64,000 nucleotides of DNA from Yoonia sp. BS5-3 (GTDB taxonomy: Bacteria; Pseudomonadota; Alphaproteobacteria; Rhodobacterales; Rhodobacteraceae). The stretch covers positions 1 to 64,000 of the forward strand of contig NZ_CP150951.2 of assembly GCF_038069655.2 (NCBI RefSeq). Reading direction: 5' to 3'. The translations under genes were made by a program, and so were the position numbers. Positions 43,570 to 52,199 of this stretch are shown here, piece after piece (positions within the stretch are counted from its first letter, which is position 1; each line of letters starts with the position of its first letter). A model generated the notes under the pieces. It made no database searches. It was not told the origin of the DNA and saw only the letters and a program-made list of their open reading frames with translations.

Positions 43570-44768
43570 GTCGCGGCCTCCGCCCGTTCGGCACGGATCT
43601 TGGCGACGCCCTTGGCCTTCAGCTTGAGATCCTTGGCAGCGATTTTGTCGAAGGCCTCTTCCAGGCCCCATTCGGTCGAGATGTCGAAAGCGGCCATCAA
43701 CGACGTGTCATCCAGTTCCGGATCAACGGTGGCAAAGTCGGCCAGCACAAAGGCGAGGTAGTCGCGCAAGCTGTCGTCCATCTTGGCGATATCGTCTTTC
43801 GGTGCCTCCTCGGCCTCGGACTGCCTCTCGAAATCGGGGAAGAAGGTGCGGGCATGGGCGCCCAACATCTCGCTTTCCTCGGCCCAGTCGGCGGCAAGGA
43901 TATGGGTGATCAACGCACGCGTCGTTGCGGAAAGGGTTTCCTGTCGCAGCAGATCCAATCGTTCCAGCTTGGCCTTGCCCTCAACCAGCTGGATCAGTTT
44001 CTCGTCGGCGGTGGCTGGGTCTTCGGCCCAGTTCGACAAGGCGATGGCGCGGATGTAGGTCTCAGGATGGGTGAAACCTTCGGAACCGTGGCCATCAGCC
44101 ATTTCCAATGCCTCGCGGGCCTGGGTCAAGTAAGCCTCGACAGAGACCTTCGACAGGCCACTGCCGACCTTGACTAACGACGAGATTGACGCCTTGACGT
44201 TGCCCGACACGAAAAGCCCCAGGCGGTCCGCATAGATTTCCTGATACAGCCTCGAAAGCCAGAGCGAGGTGGCATGCGCCTGATGCGCGCCATGTTCGCC
44301 GCAGATCCAGTCAAGCATCCGATCTACAATGAAATAACGACCATCCTCGCGCGTGTGGTGCATGTAATGTGCCATCTCGTGGGCCAGAACGGCGGTCAGC
44401 TCCTCGGGTTCGAGGAATTCAATCAGATCGCCGTGAAAGATGATGTTGACCGTGTCTGGCATAAAGATAAGCGCCGCATTTCGTGCATCCCCCTGACCCT
44501 GGTAGATTGTCAGCGGTGCCTCGATCTGGAGCATGTCGGCAACGGCTTGGGCTTGTTTGAACAGCTCACCATATGTGGCCCGATCCAGCCGGACCGAGTT
44601 TTTCAGCAGAAACAACCGGTGATCGTCAAACGTCTGCGCCGCCATATTGTCGGACGCGAACCATTTCCAGAACCCTTCTTCCTCGCGCTCGAGAAGATCG
44701 GCGAGATTCTTGTGATAAGGTAGGAAATCAGGGATTATGCCGGGTTTTGGTTCGGTTAGATCGCTCAT
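43566..44768 (-). CDS. M48-like cytosolic zinc metallopeptidase, partner of the helicase
   Basis: 400 aa with no signal peptide or membrane span, unlike the membrane protease HtpX. The zinc site is complete: H130-E131-M-A-H134 and E177 in QEIYADR with D181, the HExxH...ExxxD pattern of M48 peptidases. The C-terminal ~200 residues are helical and unrecognised; they could recognise a substrate or the helicase. It is the first gene of a two-gene operon and its TGA overlaps the helicase ATG, so the two are made together. A protease paired with a helicase-nuclease suggests activation or toxicity by proteolysis, but the target cannot be read from the sequence. Confidence 0.88.
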   Translation of the reverse strand: MSDLTEPKPGIIPDFLPYHKNLADLLEREEEGFWKWFASDNMAAQTFDDHRLFLLKNSVRLDRATYGELFKQAQAVADMLQIEAPLTIYQGQGDARNAALIFMPDTVNIIFHGDLIEFLEPEELTAVLAHEMAHYMHHTREDGRYFIVDRMLDWICGEHGAHQAHATSLWLSRLYQEIYADRLGLFVSGNVKASISSLVKVGSGLSKVSVEAYLTQAREALEMADGHGSEGFTHPETYIRAIALSNWAEDPATADEKLIQLVEGKAKLERLDLLRQETLSATTRALITHILAADWAEESEMLGAHARTFFPDFERQSEAEEAPKDDIAKMDDSLRDYLAFVLADFATVDPELDDTSLMAAFDISTEWGLEEAFDKIAAKDLKLKAKGVAKIRAERAEAAT

Positions 44769-45570
44769 TCTACCCGTCTACCGTACTAAAAGGTACAATT
44801 CTATGTCCCGAAAACGGCTTTCACTGGGTCAATTTCCCTCGTTCAACATCTCGCTGATTTGGAAAAGAAGACATTCACGGCATAACGACCAAATTCTGCT
44901 TTGTCCCGCATCTGAAACATTGAGTATTGGCCGCAGCAAAGCTCACGGTGTCTGTCAAAGGCACCGAGTTAAGAGGCCGAACCAACGCTGTTCACCTAGC
45001 GACGTAAGCCTTTTTTGGTTCGTGCCTGACATGATGATGTAAGGTCACCAAGTACCTCTTTCGGTACGCGCCGTTTTATAGGGATGCTGCCCTATTTTAC
45101 TGTCGGTTATGCCGACCGGACCCTGCGCGCAGCATCCCACATCGGCGTAGGCGGTGTATCTAGCGCCAAACGCCAAAGCTTGATTGCGAGCAATGGCGAC
45201 AATCGCCTTCAGCCCAATCTCATGCTTCGCAAAATGTAAGGCCGGGCGGTGCCGACGGTTTTGAGGGAACATCAAAGAATAGGGCGGTGCCTGATGGGGA
45301 AACTACAACCAACGCTCTGTTGAATCACGATGGCGTAGGCACCGCAATAGCCGGCTCGGCCTTAGAAAGCGCCCGTTGCAGTTTGCCTAAGAACCGGCCA
45401 CGCGGTGATTGTGGGTCGCAGCGCATAGGCCAAAACAATGATTTTGACCGGCCTTCGTCGGCCGGTTTCTATCGCTCGCTACCCCGCGCGATCCGACACG
45501 GCAAACAGGCTTGTTTTGGCATCCAAGGCCGATCAGTTGCGCCGGACCAAAATTGGGACACCCTTATCTT
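44769..45570. other. 800-bp region without a convincing gene
   Basis: Short frames exist on both strands, but none has a ribosome-binding site, family motif or plausible composition. Features seen are a nested inverted repeat (45081-45138) and a hairpin at 45447-45466 (ACCGGCC/GGCCGGT followed by TTTCT) that could end a plus-strand transcript. The promoter of the M48-helicase operon must lie at the left end; GTAC-TAAAAG-GTAC at 44778-44791 is close to its start and may be a regulatory site. The region may be a remnant of gene exchange. Confidence 0.5.
45081..45138. repeat. Nested inverted repeat, possible structured RNA
   Basis: GGGATGCTGC (45081-45090) pairs perfectly with GCAGCATCCC (45129-45138). 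Inside it GTCGG (45102-45106) pairs with CCGAC (45112-45116) around TTATG. No family is recognised. Confidence 0.4.
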
Positions 45571-45906
45571 TTAGATGCGGCAGCGGTTGCCCGGGACGAT
45601 ATCGATGGCCTGATCGGGAAAGCCAAGGCGCAGCCCCGGAAACTCGACCAGGAAACCCATATTGGTCCGGCTCCAGCTGCCATCCCCAAATTCGGTGCTG
45701 AACGCATCACATGAGCGGCCAAGATAGAGCACGTCGCCCACGTCCAGCTGTGCAGCGGTCTGCCGCCCGATTGACGTCAGCACCCCCCCGTGTTGGTTCT
45801 GCGCAAAGCTGAACACCGTCCCATCATGCGACCGAAACGGTCCGTCTTGGGCAGCAACACTGCCCGCAAAAATCATTGCAAATAAACTCATCAAAACACG
45901 CGTCAT
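45571..45906 (-). CDS. Small exported conserved hypothetical protein
   Basis: 111 aa with a signal peptide (MTRVLMSLFAMIFAGSVAAQD). The mature part is beta-rich and holds two cysteines (in GRSCDAF and GNRCRI) that could form a disulfide. I do not recognise a family. It lies 17 bp behind polA on the same strand and could be read through from it. Confidence 0.72.
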   Translation of the reverse strand: MTRVLMSLFAMIFAGSVAAQDGPFRSHDGTVFSFAQNQHGGVLTSIGRQTAAQLDVGDVLYLGRSCDAFSTEFGDGSWSRTNMGFLVEFPGLRLGFPDQAIDIVPGNRCRI

Positions 45907-45923
45907 TGCTTCCCCTCTGAACG

Positions 45924-48722
45924 CTAATGGGCCTCGGCCCAGTTGGCTCCTTGTCCTGCATCGACTGCTAGCTTCACATCCAAACGTACCGCCGGATCGC
46001 TGGCATTTTCCATGACTTCGCGGGCTGTGCCAATCAAATCTTCGACAGCGCCCGTTTCCACCTCAAACAATAGTTCATCATGCACCTGCAGCAACATTTT
46101 TGCAGGCATATCCGCAATCGCATCCGGCATCCGCACCATGGCGCGCCGGATCACATCAGCCGCCGTGCCCTGAATTGGCGCGTTGATCGCCGCCCGTTTG
46201 GCAAAGCCCGCATGTGGGCCTTTGGCGTTGATTTCAGGGGTGTTGATCTTGCGCCCAAAGAGCGTCTGCACATAACCATGTTCCTTGGCGAAACTCACAG
46301 TGTCGTCCATGTATTTTCGAATACCGGGGAAGCGTTCGAAATAACGATCAATGAATCCCTGCGCCTCACCGCGCGGGATGCGCAGGTTGCGCGCCAGACC
46401 AAAGCCGGAAATCCCGTAGATCACCCCGAAATTGATCGCCTTGGCCTGACGCCGCACCTCGGGCGTCATTTCATCGAGCGGCACATCGAACATTTCCGAC
46501 GCCGTCATCGCATGAATATCGATCCCATCCAGAAACGCCTGTTTCAACGCATCAATCCCGGCGATATGCGCCAGAATGCGCAGCTCAATCTGGCTATAAT
46601 CGAGCGCCACGATCACCTTGCCCGGCTCGGCAACGAATGCCTCGCGGATGCGGCGGCCTTCTTCTGTGCGGATCGGGATATTCTGCAAGTTCGGATCGGT
46701 CGAGGCGAGCCGCCCGGTGTTCGCCCCGGCTATGGAATAAGACGTGTGCACGCGGCCGGTGTCGGGATTGACATGTTCTTGCAAAGCATCCGTATAGGTC
46801 GATTTCAGCTTGGCCAGTTGCCGGTAATCCAGAATGCGCCCGGCGAAATCATGTTCGGTCGCCAGATCCTCAAGCACATCGGCAGGCGTGGACCATTGGC
46901 CGGTCTTGGTTTTCTTACCGCCTTCTAATCCCATTTCCTCAAACAGGATTTTGCCCACTTGCGCGGGGGCCTGCACGTTAAATTCATGGCCCGCGAGTTG
47001 ATATAGCTCGGCCTCCAGCCCCGCCATTTTCTGGGCAAAGGCATTGGACATACGGGACAGCGTGTCGCGATCCACCTTGATCCCGTTACGCTCCATCTGC
47101 GCCAATACCGGCACCAAGGGGCGTTCCAGCGTTTCATAAACGGTCGTGACCTGTTTGACATGCAACTGCGGTTTGAACTGTTGCCACAGCCGCAGGGTGA
47201 TATCGGCGTCCTCAGCCGCGTAAGGCACGGCCTGGTCAATCGGCACACGGTCAAAGGTGATTGCCGATTTCCCCGTGCCCAAGAGCGGTTTAATGGGGAT
47301 CGGTGTATGCCCCAGATACCGGTCGGACAGCGTGTCCATTCCATGATTATGCAGGCCTGCGTTCATGGCATAAGACATCAGCATCGTGTCATCTATAGGC
47401 GCGACCGCAACGCCATAACGGGCGAAAATCTTGGCATCATATTTCATATTTTGCCCGATCTTCATGACCGCATCGCTTTCCAGCACGGGGCGCAGCAGAT
47501 CAAGGCAGGTATCCATATCCATCTGCCCGTCGGCCATATCGTCCGAGCCGAACAGATCATCGGCCGGGGCCGCCTTATGGGCCAGCGGGACATAACAGGC
47601 CTGCCCGGCCTCAACACAAAGCGAGATACCAACCAGATCGACGACCATTTCGTTCAGACCGGTTGTTTCGGTATCCACTGCGACATAGCCCCGTTCCCAA
47701 ATCCGGTCGATCCAGACTTGCAGCGCGGCAGCGTCCCGGACGCATTCGTACTTGTCCGCGTCAAATGGCACGGCCTCGGGGGCGGCGACTTCTTCTGCAG
47801 AGGTTGCGACCTCAACCACTGGAGCTTCGACCCCCAGCTTATCCGCGATGCGTTTGGTGACAGTACGGAATTCCATCTCGGTAAGAAACGCCATCAGGTC
47901 ATCGACGACCGGGTCTTTCACCTCAAGATCGTCCAGGGTGAAGGGCAATTCCATGTCGCAGTCCAGCTGCACAAGCTGCTTCGACAGTTCAATCTGCGCA
48001 CGGTGGTCGATCAGGGTCTGGCGACGCTTCGGCTGTTTGATTTCCTGGGCGCGGTCGAGCAGGCTTTCCAGATCGCCATATTCATTGATCAGCAAGGCGG
48101 CGGTCTTGATCCCAATGCCAGGCGCGCCGGGCACGTTATCCACACTGTCACCAGCCAGCGCTTGCACATCGACAACACGTTCAGGCGCGACACCGAATTT
48201 TTCCAATACACCATCGCGGTCGATACGCTTGTTCTTCATCGGATCCAGCATTTCGACGCCATCGCCCACAAGCTGCATCAAGTCCTTGTCGGACGACAAG
48301 ATCGTCACCCGCCCACCCGCATCGCGGGCCTGATGGGCCAACGTCGCCATGATGTCATCGGCCTCAAACCCTTCGATTTCCTCGCAGGCGATGTTAAACG
48401 CGCGGGTGGCATCGCGGGTCAGCGGGATTTGCGGGCGCAAATCCTCTGGCATCGCCTCGCGATTGGCCTTGTACTGATCATAAAGATCATTGCGGAATGT
48501 GTGACTGCCCTTGTCAAAGATCACAGCCACATGGGTGGGTGCATCGGGGCCAGAGTTTCCTTCGACATAGCGCTGAAGCATGTTCACAAAGCCGCTGACC
48601 GCGCCCACGGGCATTCCGTCGGATTTGCGCGTCAAAGGCGGCAGCGCATGATAGGCGCGAAAGATAAACGCCGAGCCATCGATCAAATGAAGATGGCAGC
48701 CTTTTCCGAATTGCGTTGTCAT
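45924..48722 (-). CDS. polA: DNA polymerase I
   Basis: 932 aa, full length. Three domains are present: a 5'-3' exonuclease/flap nuclease (1 to ~290, LHLIDGSAFIFRAYHAL and ADDIMATLA, SSDKDLMQLV); a 3'-5' proofreading exonuclease that keeps DTETTGL near residue 350; and a family A polymerase with LDYSQIELRILAH near residue 705, the O-helix region RRQAKAINFGVIYG, and VHDELLFE near 880. It works in Okazaki-fragment maturation and excision repair. It is convergent with nothing; TetR and lipoprotein genes lie upstream. The long frame on the opposite strand is an artefact of GC-rich coding. Confidence 0.97.
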   Translation of the reverse strand: MTTQFGKGCHLHLIDGSAFIFRAYHALPPLTRKSDGMPVGAVSGFVNMLQRYVEGNSGPDAPTHVAVIFDKGSHTFRNDLYDQYKANREAMPEDLRPQIPLTRDATRAFNIACEEIEGFEADDIMATLAHQARDAGGRVTILSSDKDLMQLVGDGVEMLDPMKNKRIDRDGVLEKFGVAPERVVDVQALAGDSVDNVPGAPGIGIKTAALLINEYGDLESLLDRAQEIKQPKRRQTLIDHRAQIELSKQLVQLDCDMELPFTLDDLEVKDPVVDDLMAFLTEMEFRTVTKRIADKLGVEAPVVEVATSAEEVAAPEAVPFDADKYECVRDAAALQVWIDRIWERGYVAVDTETTGLNEMVVDLVGISLCVEAGQACYVPLAHKAAPADDLFGSDDMADGQMDMDTCLDLLRPVLESDAVMKIGQNMKYDAKIFARYGVAVAPIDDTMLMSYAMNAGLHNHGMDTLSDRYLGHTPIPIKPLLGTGKSAITFDRVPIDQAVPYAAEDADITLRLWQQFKPQLHVKQVTTVYETLERPLVPVLAQMERNGIKVDRDTLSRMSNAFAQKMAGLEAELYQLAGHEFNVQAPAQVGKILFEEMGLEGGKKTKTGQWSTPADVLEDLATEHDFAGRILDYRQLAKLKSTYTDALQEHVNPDTGRVHTSYSIAGANTGRLASTDPNLQNIPIRTEEGRRIREAFVAEPGKVIVALDYSQIELRILAHIAGIDALKQAFLDGIDIHAMTASEMFDVPLDEMTPEVRRQAKAINFGVIYGISGFGLARNLRIPRGEAQGFIDRYFERFPGIRKYMDDTVSFAKEHGYVQTLFGRKINTPEINAKGPHAGFAKRAAINAPIQGTAADVIRRAMVRMPDAIADMPAKMLLQVHDELLFEVETGAVEDLIGTAREVMENASDPAVRLDVKLAVDAGQGANWAEAH

Positions 48723-48805
48723 ATCGCCCTACCCTGTTGTCCTGATAGGCGTTTTGCCATGTTCCAGTAGATCGTTCCAGTGACGTTCTGCCCACAGCAC
48801 AGCGG

Positions 48806-49399
48806 CTAGGCCGGTTTCGCAACAGATTTGCGGACCAAATCCCAATAAATTGCCTCAATCTCGATCATATCCAAGCGGCCGCCATCGCGATACCAATGGC
48901 TTAGCCCGGTGAGCATTCCGATAATCGCCATCGTAGCGACGCGGGTATCGGCAACGGCAAAGACACCCTCTGCCTGGCCTACGCGCAATATATCCTCAAG
49001 CGCATCTTCATAGCGATGGCGCATCTTTTCGATTTCGGCAAAATTCGCGGCAGACAGGTTGCGCAGCTCCATGTAGGACACAAAAACCTGATCAGCACGG
49101 GGCAGATGGAAGCGGATATGAAACCGGGTAAACGCCTCTAACCGGGTCAAAGCATCGCCTTGAAATGCAGCGGCCTCAAGCGCGCCAAGCAAATCATCCA
49201 TATGGCCCTGCATCAAATCAAAGAGCAGGCTTTGCTTATCCGGCGTGTAATTATAGAGCGCCCCGGCCTGCACGCCGACCTCGGCTGCGATCTGGCGCAT
49301 GGATACGGCCGCAAATCCATGATCGGCGATCAGCCGCAAAGCAGCCTGCTGAACCTTGGGGCCTGTGATATCCGCGTGAGAGCCTTGTTTGCGTGCCAT
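48806..49399 (-). CDS. TetR family transcriptional regulator
   Basis: 197 aa. TetR HTH at about residues 15-60 (ALRLIADHGFAAVSMRQIAAEVGVQAGALYNYTPDKQSLL). The C-terminal ligand domain resembles the KstR2/FadR-like TetR_C_41 type (LRNLSAANFAEIEKMRHRYEDALEDIL, MIGMLTGLSHWYRDGGRLD). Such regulators often sense acyl-CoA thioesters. A 14-bp palindrome lies 16 bp ahead of the ATG, suggesting autoregulation. Confidence 0.92.
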   Translation of the reverse strand: MARKQGSHADITGPKVQQAALRLIADHGFAAVSMRQIAAEVGVQAGALYNYTPDKQSLLFDLMQGHMDDLLGALEAAAFQGDALTRLEAFTRFHIRFHLPRADQVFVSYMELRNLSAANFAEIEKMRHRYEDALEDILRVGQAEGVFAVADTRVATMAIIGMLTGLSHWYRDGGRLDMIEIEAIYWDLVRKSVAKPA

Positions 49400-49414
49400 G
49401 ACCCCGTGTAACTG

Positions 49415-49428
49415 AACGGGCGTTCATT
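49415..49428. promoter_or_regulatory. Palindromic operator of the TetR gene
   Basis: TGAACG-GG-CGTTCA is a perfect 6+2+6 palindrome just upstream of the TetR ATG. The form resembles operators of acyl-CoA-responsive TetR proteins. Confidence 0.6.
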
Positions 49429-49488
49429 TGAAAACCCCTTCGGAACTGGGCTTGCACGCAGATACGCAGGCGGCGTAACTTGCGCGCT

Positions 49489-49719
49489 ATGCGGTTTTGC
49501 CTTTCCTTTGCACTTTTGTTATCTGCCTGTGCAGAATTTCCAGCCCTTGAGGGCACGATCAGCGATGCCGCCCGCGATGCGCCTTACCCGACATTGCAGC
49601 CCCTACCCGAGAACTATGTGGGGCTGCCCGTTGCGGACGATCCGCTGAGTGCGCGGATCGCGGCGTTGCAGGCCCGGGCCGCCCGATTGCGCCGGATTGA
49701 CATCAGCGCGTTGCAGTAA
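49489..49719 (+). CDS. Small lipoprotein
   Basis: 76 aa. A lipobox L-L-S-A-C is seen in MRFCLSFALLLSACAEFP (Cys14 after the chosen start), followed by a short, proline-rich, partly helical mature segment ending ARAARLRRIDISALQ. ATG at 49489; an in-frame TTG at 49480 is less likely. It lies 54 bp ahead of hom. The function is unknown. Confidence 0.78.
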   Translation: MRFCLSFALLLSACAEFPALEGTISDAARDAPYPTLQPLPENYVGLPVADDPLSARIAALQARAARLRRIDISALQ

Positions 49720-49773
49720 CCTGCCCTATTGGGTAGTAGGCAGGCGCAACGCGGAAAATGACAGGACCAGCCC

Positions 49774-51060
49774 ATGACCACACCTTTGCGCCTCGGAATT
49801 GCAGGATTGGGCACTGTTGGGGTCGGGATTGTGCGGATCGTGCAGAAACACGGCGATTTGCTGGCGGCACGCGCAGGGCGGCCTATTGAAATCGTAGCCG
49901 TATCAGCCCGATCTAAATCAAAGAATCGCGATGTAGATTTGTCTGGTTACGCGTGGGAAGACGATCCGGTTTCCCTTGCCGCCCGCGCCGATATTGACGT
50001 CTTTGTCGAAGTCATGGGCGGCCATGAAGGCCCTGCCAAAGACGCAACCGAGGCGGCAATCGCTGCAGGCAAGGATGTGGTCAGCGCCAATAAAGCGCTG
50101 CTTGCTGTGCATGGTCAGGCGCTTGCCGAAGCGGCCGAAGATGCGGGCCGCGTGATCCGATTTGAAGCGGCCGTTGCGGGCGGCATCCCCGTGGTCAAAG
50201 CGTTGACCGAGGGCCTTGCAGGCAATGACATCACCCGCGTGATGGGCGTGATGAATGGCAGCTGCAACTATATCCTGACCCGGATGCAGGATGCAGGCTT
50301 GAGCTATGAAGCGGTTTTTGATGAGGCCAATCAACTGGGCTATCTTGAGGCTGACCCCGAACTTGACGTTGGCGGGATCGATGCGGGGCATAAACTGGCG
50401 CTGCTATCGTCGATTGCCTTTGGCACGCAGGTTGATTTCGACGGGGTCGAGCTGGAAGGGATCGGATCGGTCACGATTGAGGACATCAACCAAGCCGCCG
50501 ATATGGGCTATAAAATCAAACTCTTGGGCGTCGCACAGCTGACCGGGAGAGGGCTGGAACAACGCATGTCGCCCTGCCTTGTGCCGGATACCTCCCCGCT
50601 GGGGCAGCTGGAAGGCGGGACTAACATGGTTGTGCTGGAAGGGGATGCCGTGAACCAAATCGTCCTGCGCGGGCCGGGTGCGGGCGAAGGCCCGACCGCC
50701 AGCGCCGTGATGGGCGATGTGATGGATATCGCCCGCGGCTTTCGCATTTCCACATTCGGGCAGCCGGCAGGAACCCTGCGCAAAGCGCGGCCCGCAAGGG
50801 CCGCGGTGCCCGCGCCCTACTATTTGCGGATGCAGCTTTTGGACAAGCCAGGCGCGCTTGCAAAAATTGCACATGCTTTGGGTGAGGCTGGCATCTCGAT
50901 CGACCGGATGCGCCAATACGGCCACGATGACACATCGGCGCCGGTTTTGATCGTCACGCATAAGACAACGCGTAGCGCATTGGATGAGGCAATAGCCGCC
51001 TTTGGTAGCACCGGCGTTGTCGCAGGGGATCCCGTTGCGATCCGTATCGAAGCGGTCTGA
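49774..51060 (+). CDS. hom: Homoserine dehydrogenase
   Basis: NAD(P)H-dependent reduction of aspartate semialdehyde to homoserine, on the way to threonine, methionine and isoleucine. 428 aa: Rossmann domain (IAGLGTVGVGIVRI at 6-19), catalytic domain with the VVSANKALLA and AAVAGGIPVVKAL segments and the MGVMNGSCNYILTRM signature, and a C-terminal ACT domain (about 350-428, YLRMQLLDKPGALAKIAHALGEAGISIDRMRQ) for feedback control by threonine. The first of hom, glpX and recJ in the same direction. Confidence 0.97.
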   Translation: MTTPLRLGIAGLGTVGVGIVRIVQKHGDLLAARAGRPIEIVAVSARSKSKNRDVDLSGYAWEDDPVSLAARADIDVFVEVMGGHEGPAKDATEAAIAAGKDVVSANKALLAVHGQALAEAAEDAGRVIRFEAAVAGGIPVVKALTEGLAGNDITRVMGVMNGSCNYILTRMQDAGLSYEAVFDEANQLGYLEADPELDVGGIDAGHKLALLSSIAFGTQVDFDGVELEGIGSVTIEDINQAADMGYKIKLLGVAQLTGRGLEQRMSPCLVPDTSPLGQLEGGTNMVVLEGDAVNQIVLRGPGAGEGPTASAVMGDVMDIARGFRISTFGQPAGTLRKARPARAAVPAPYYLRMQLLDKPGALAKIAHALGEAGISIDRMRQYGHDDTSAPVLIVTHKTTRSALDEAIAAFGSTGVVAGDPVAIRIEAV

Positions 51061-51065
51061 ACCAC

Positions 51066-51087
51066 CCCAAAATTCGCGAATTTTGGG
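51066..51087. repeat. 22-bp perfect palindrome, CAAAATT-N4-AATTTTG family (copy 3)
   Basis: Outer CC/GG and centre CGCG; it starts 5 bp after the hom stop. As a stem-loop it could also end the hom transcript. Confidence 0.8.
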
Positions 51088-51184
51088 CAGTCGCAAAAAC
51101 CAGCGTCTCCTTTAGCGCAAACAGTCTTGTCCCCGCCGGGCGGGCAGGATTTAGGGTAGGCAAACGCAACAAAGGACTGCCCGG

Positions 51185-52150
51185 ATGCCAAACCCTGCCG
51201 ATTTCAACGACCGCAACCTGTCTCTCGGACTTGCCCGGGTCTCTGAGGCCGCCGCCATCGCCTGCACCCCATTGATCGGACGGGGCGATGAAAAAGCCGC
51301 TGATCAGGCTGCTGTCGATGCCATGCGCACCCAGCTGAACAAGCTGGATATTGCAGGGGTTGTCGTTATCGGCGAAGGCGAGCGGGACGAGGCCCCTATG
51401 CTATATATCGGCGAAGAGGTGGGCACAGGTACCGGCCCGGGCGTCGATATTGCGCTGGACCCGCTTGAGGGAACCACCCTGACGGCCAAGGATATGCCCA
51501 ATGCACTGGCGGTGATCGCCATGGGGCCGCGCGGATCGATGCTGCACGCACCCGACGTTTACATGGACAAGCTGGCCATCGGCCCGGGTTTTCGGACCGG
51601 TGTCGTCACGCTGGATATGTCGCCTGCCGAACGGGTGTCCGCACTGGCCGCCGCCAAAGGCTGTTCGACCAATGATATCACCGTTTGCGTTCTGGAGCGG
51701 CCCCGTCACGAAGACATGATCGACGAGCTGCGCGGCACCGGCGCCGCCATCCGGCTGATCACGGATGGCGACGTCGCCGGCGTGATGCATTGCGCCGAAC
51801 CTGATCTTACAGGGATCGATATGTATATGGGCTCTGGCGGCGCACCCGAGGGGGTGCTGGCGGCGGCGGCTCTGAAATGCATGGGCGGGCAGATTTACGG
51901 GCGGCTTTTGTTCCGCAATGATGACGAACGTGGCCGGGCCAGTAACGCGGGGATCACCAATTTCGACCGGGTCTATACGCGCGATGATCTTGTGACGGGC
52001 GATGTGATCTTTGCGGCCACCGGTGTGACCGACGGCTCGCTTGTGCCAGGGATCAAACGCGAGGTCGGTTTTGTGACAGCTGAGACGATCCTGATGCGCT
52101 CGAAAACCGGATCGGTGCGGCGCATGATTTATCGCAACCCCATCAGCTAA
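51185..52150 (+). CDS. glpX: Class II fructose-1,6-bisphosphatase
   Basis: Gluconeogenic hydrolysis of fructose-1,6-bisphosphate, possibly also sedoheptulose-1,7-bisphosphate. 321 aa with family motifs RVSEAAAIACTPLIGRGDEKAADQAAVDAMR, VVIGEGERDEAPMLYIGEEVG (metal ligands), DIALDPLEGTTLTAK (the substrate/metal site) and GSGGAPEGVLAAAALKCMGGQ. AAAGGA lies about 10 bases before the ATG. It sits between hom and recJ as is usual in Rhodobacterales. Confidence 0.97.
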   Translation: MPNPADFNDRNLSLGLARVSEAAAIACTPLIGRGDEKAADQAAVDAMRTQLNKLDIAGVVVIGEGERDEAPMLYIGEEVGTGTGPGVDIALDPLEGTTLTAKDMPNALAVIAMGPRGSMLHAPDVYMDKLAIGPGFRTGVVTLDMSPAERVSALAAAKGCSTNDITVCVLERPRHEDMIDELRGTGAAIRLITDGDVAGVMHCAEPDLTGIDMYMGSGGAPEGVLAAAALKCMGGQIYGRLLFRNDDERGRASNAGITNFDRVYTRDDLVTGDVIFAATGVTDGSLVPGIKREVGFVTAETILMRSKTGSVRRMIYRNPIS

Positions 52151-52199
52151 CCGATTCCGGCGTGGTATCCCCGGCCCCCTTTCTATAATGTGGCCGGCG

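Noticed and set aside
43566-44768. M48 gene as the housekeeping protease HtpX or a BepA-like protein
   Set aside because: It has no membrane spans or signal peptide and is translationally coupled to the helicase.
45045-45275. A 76-codon minus-strand frame in the gene-poor region
   Set aside because: No ribosome-binding site, no family pattern, and it runs through the inverted repeat at 45081-45138. It may be chance or a decayed remnant.
47160-48770. A 536-codon plus-strand open frame opposite polA
   Set aside because: It mirrors polA exactly, has no ribosome-binding site or family motif, and its composition (rich in His, Gln and Arg) is that of an antisense frame of GC-rich coding DNA.
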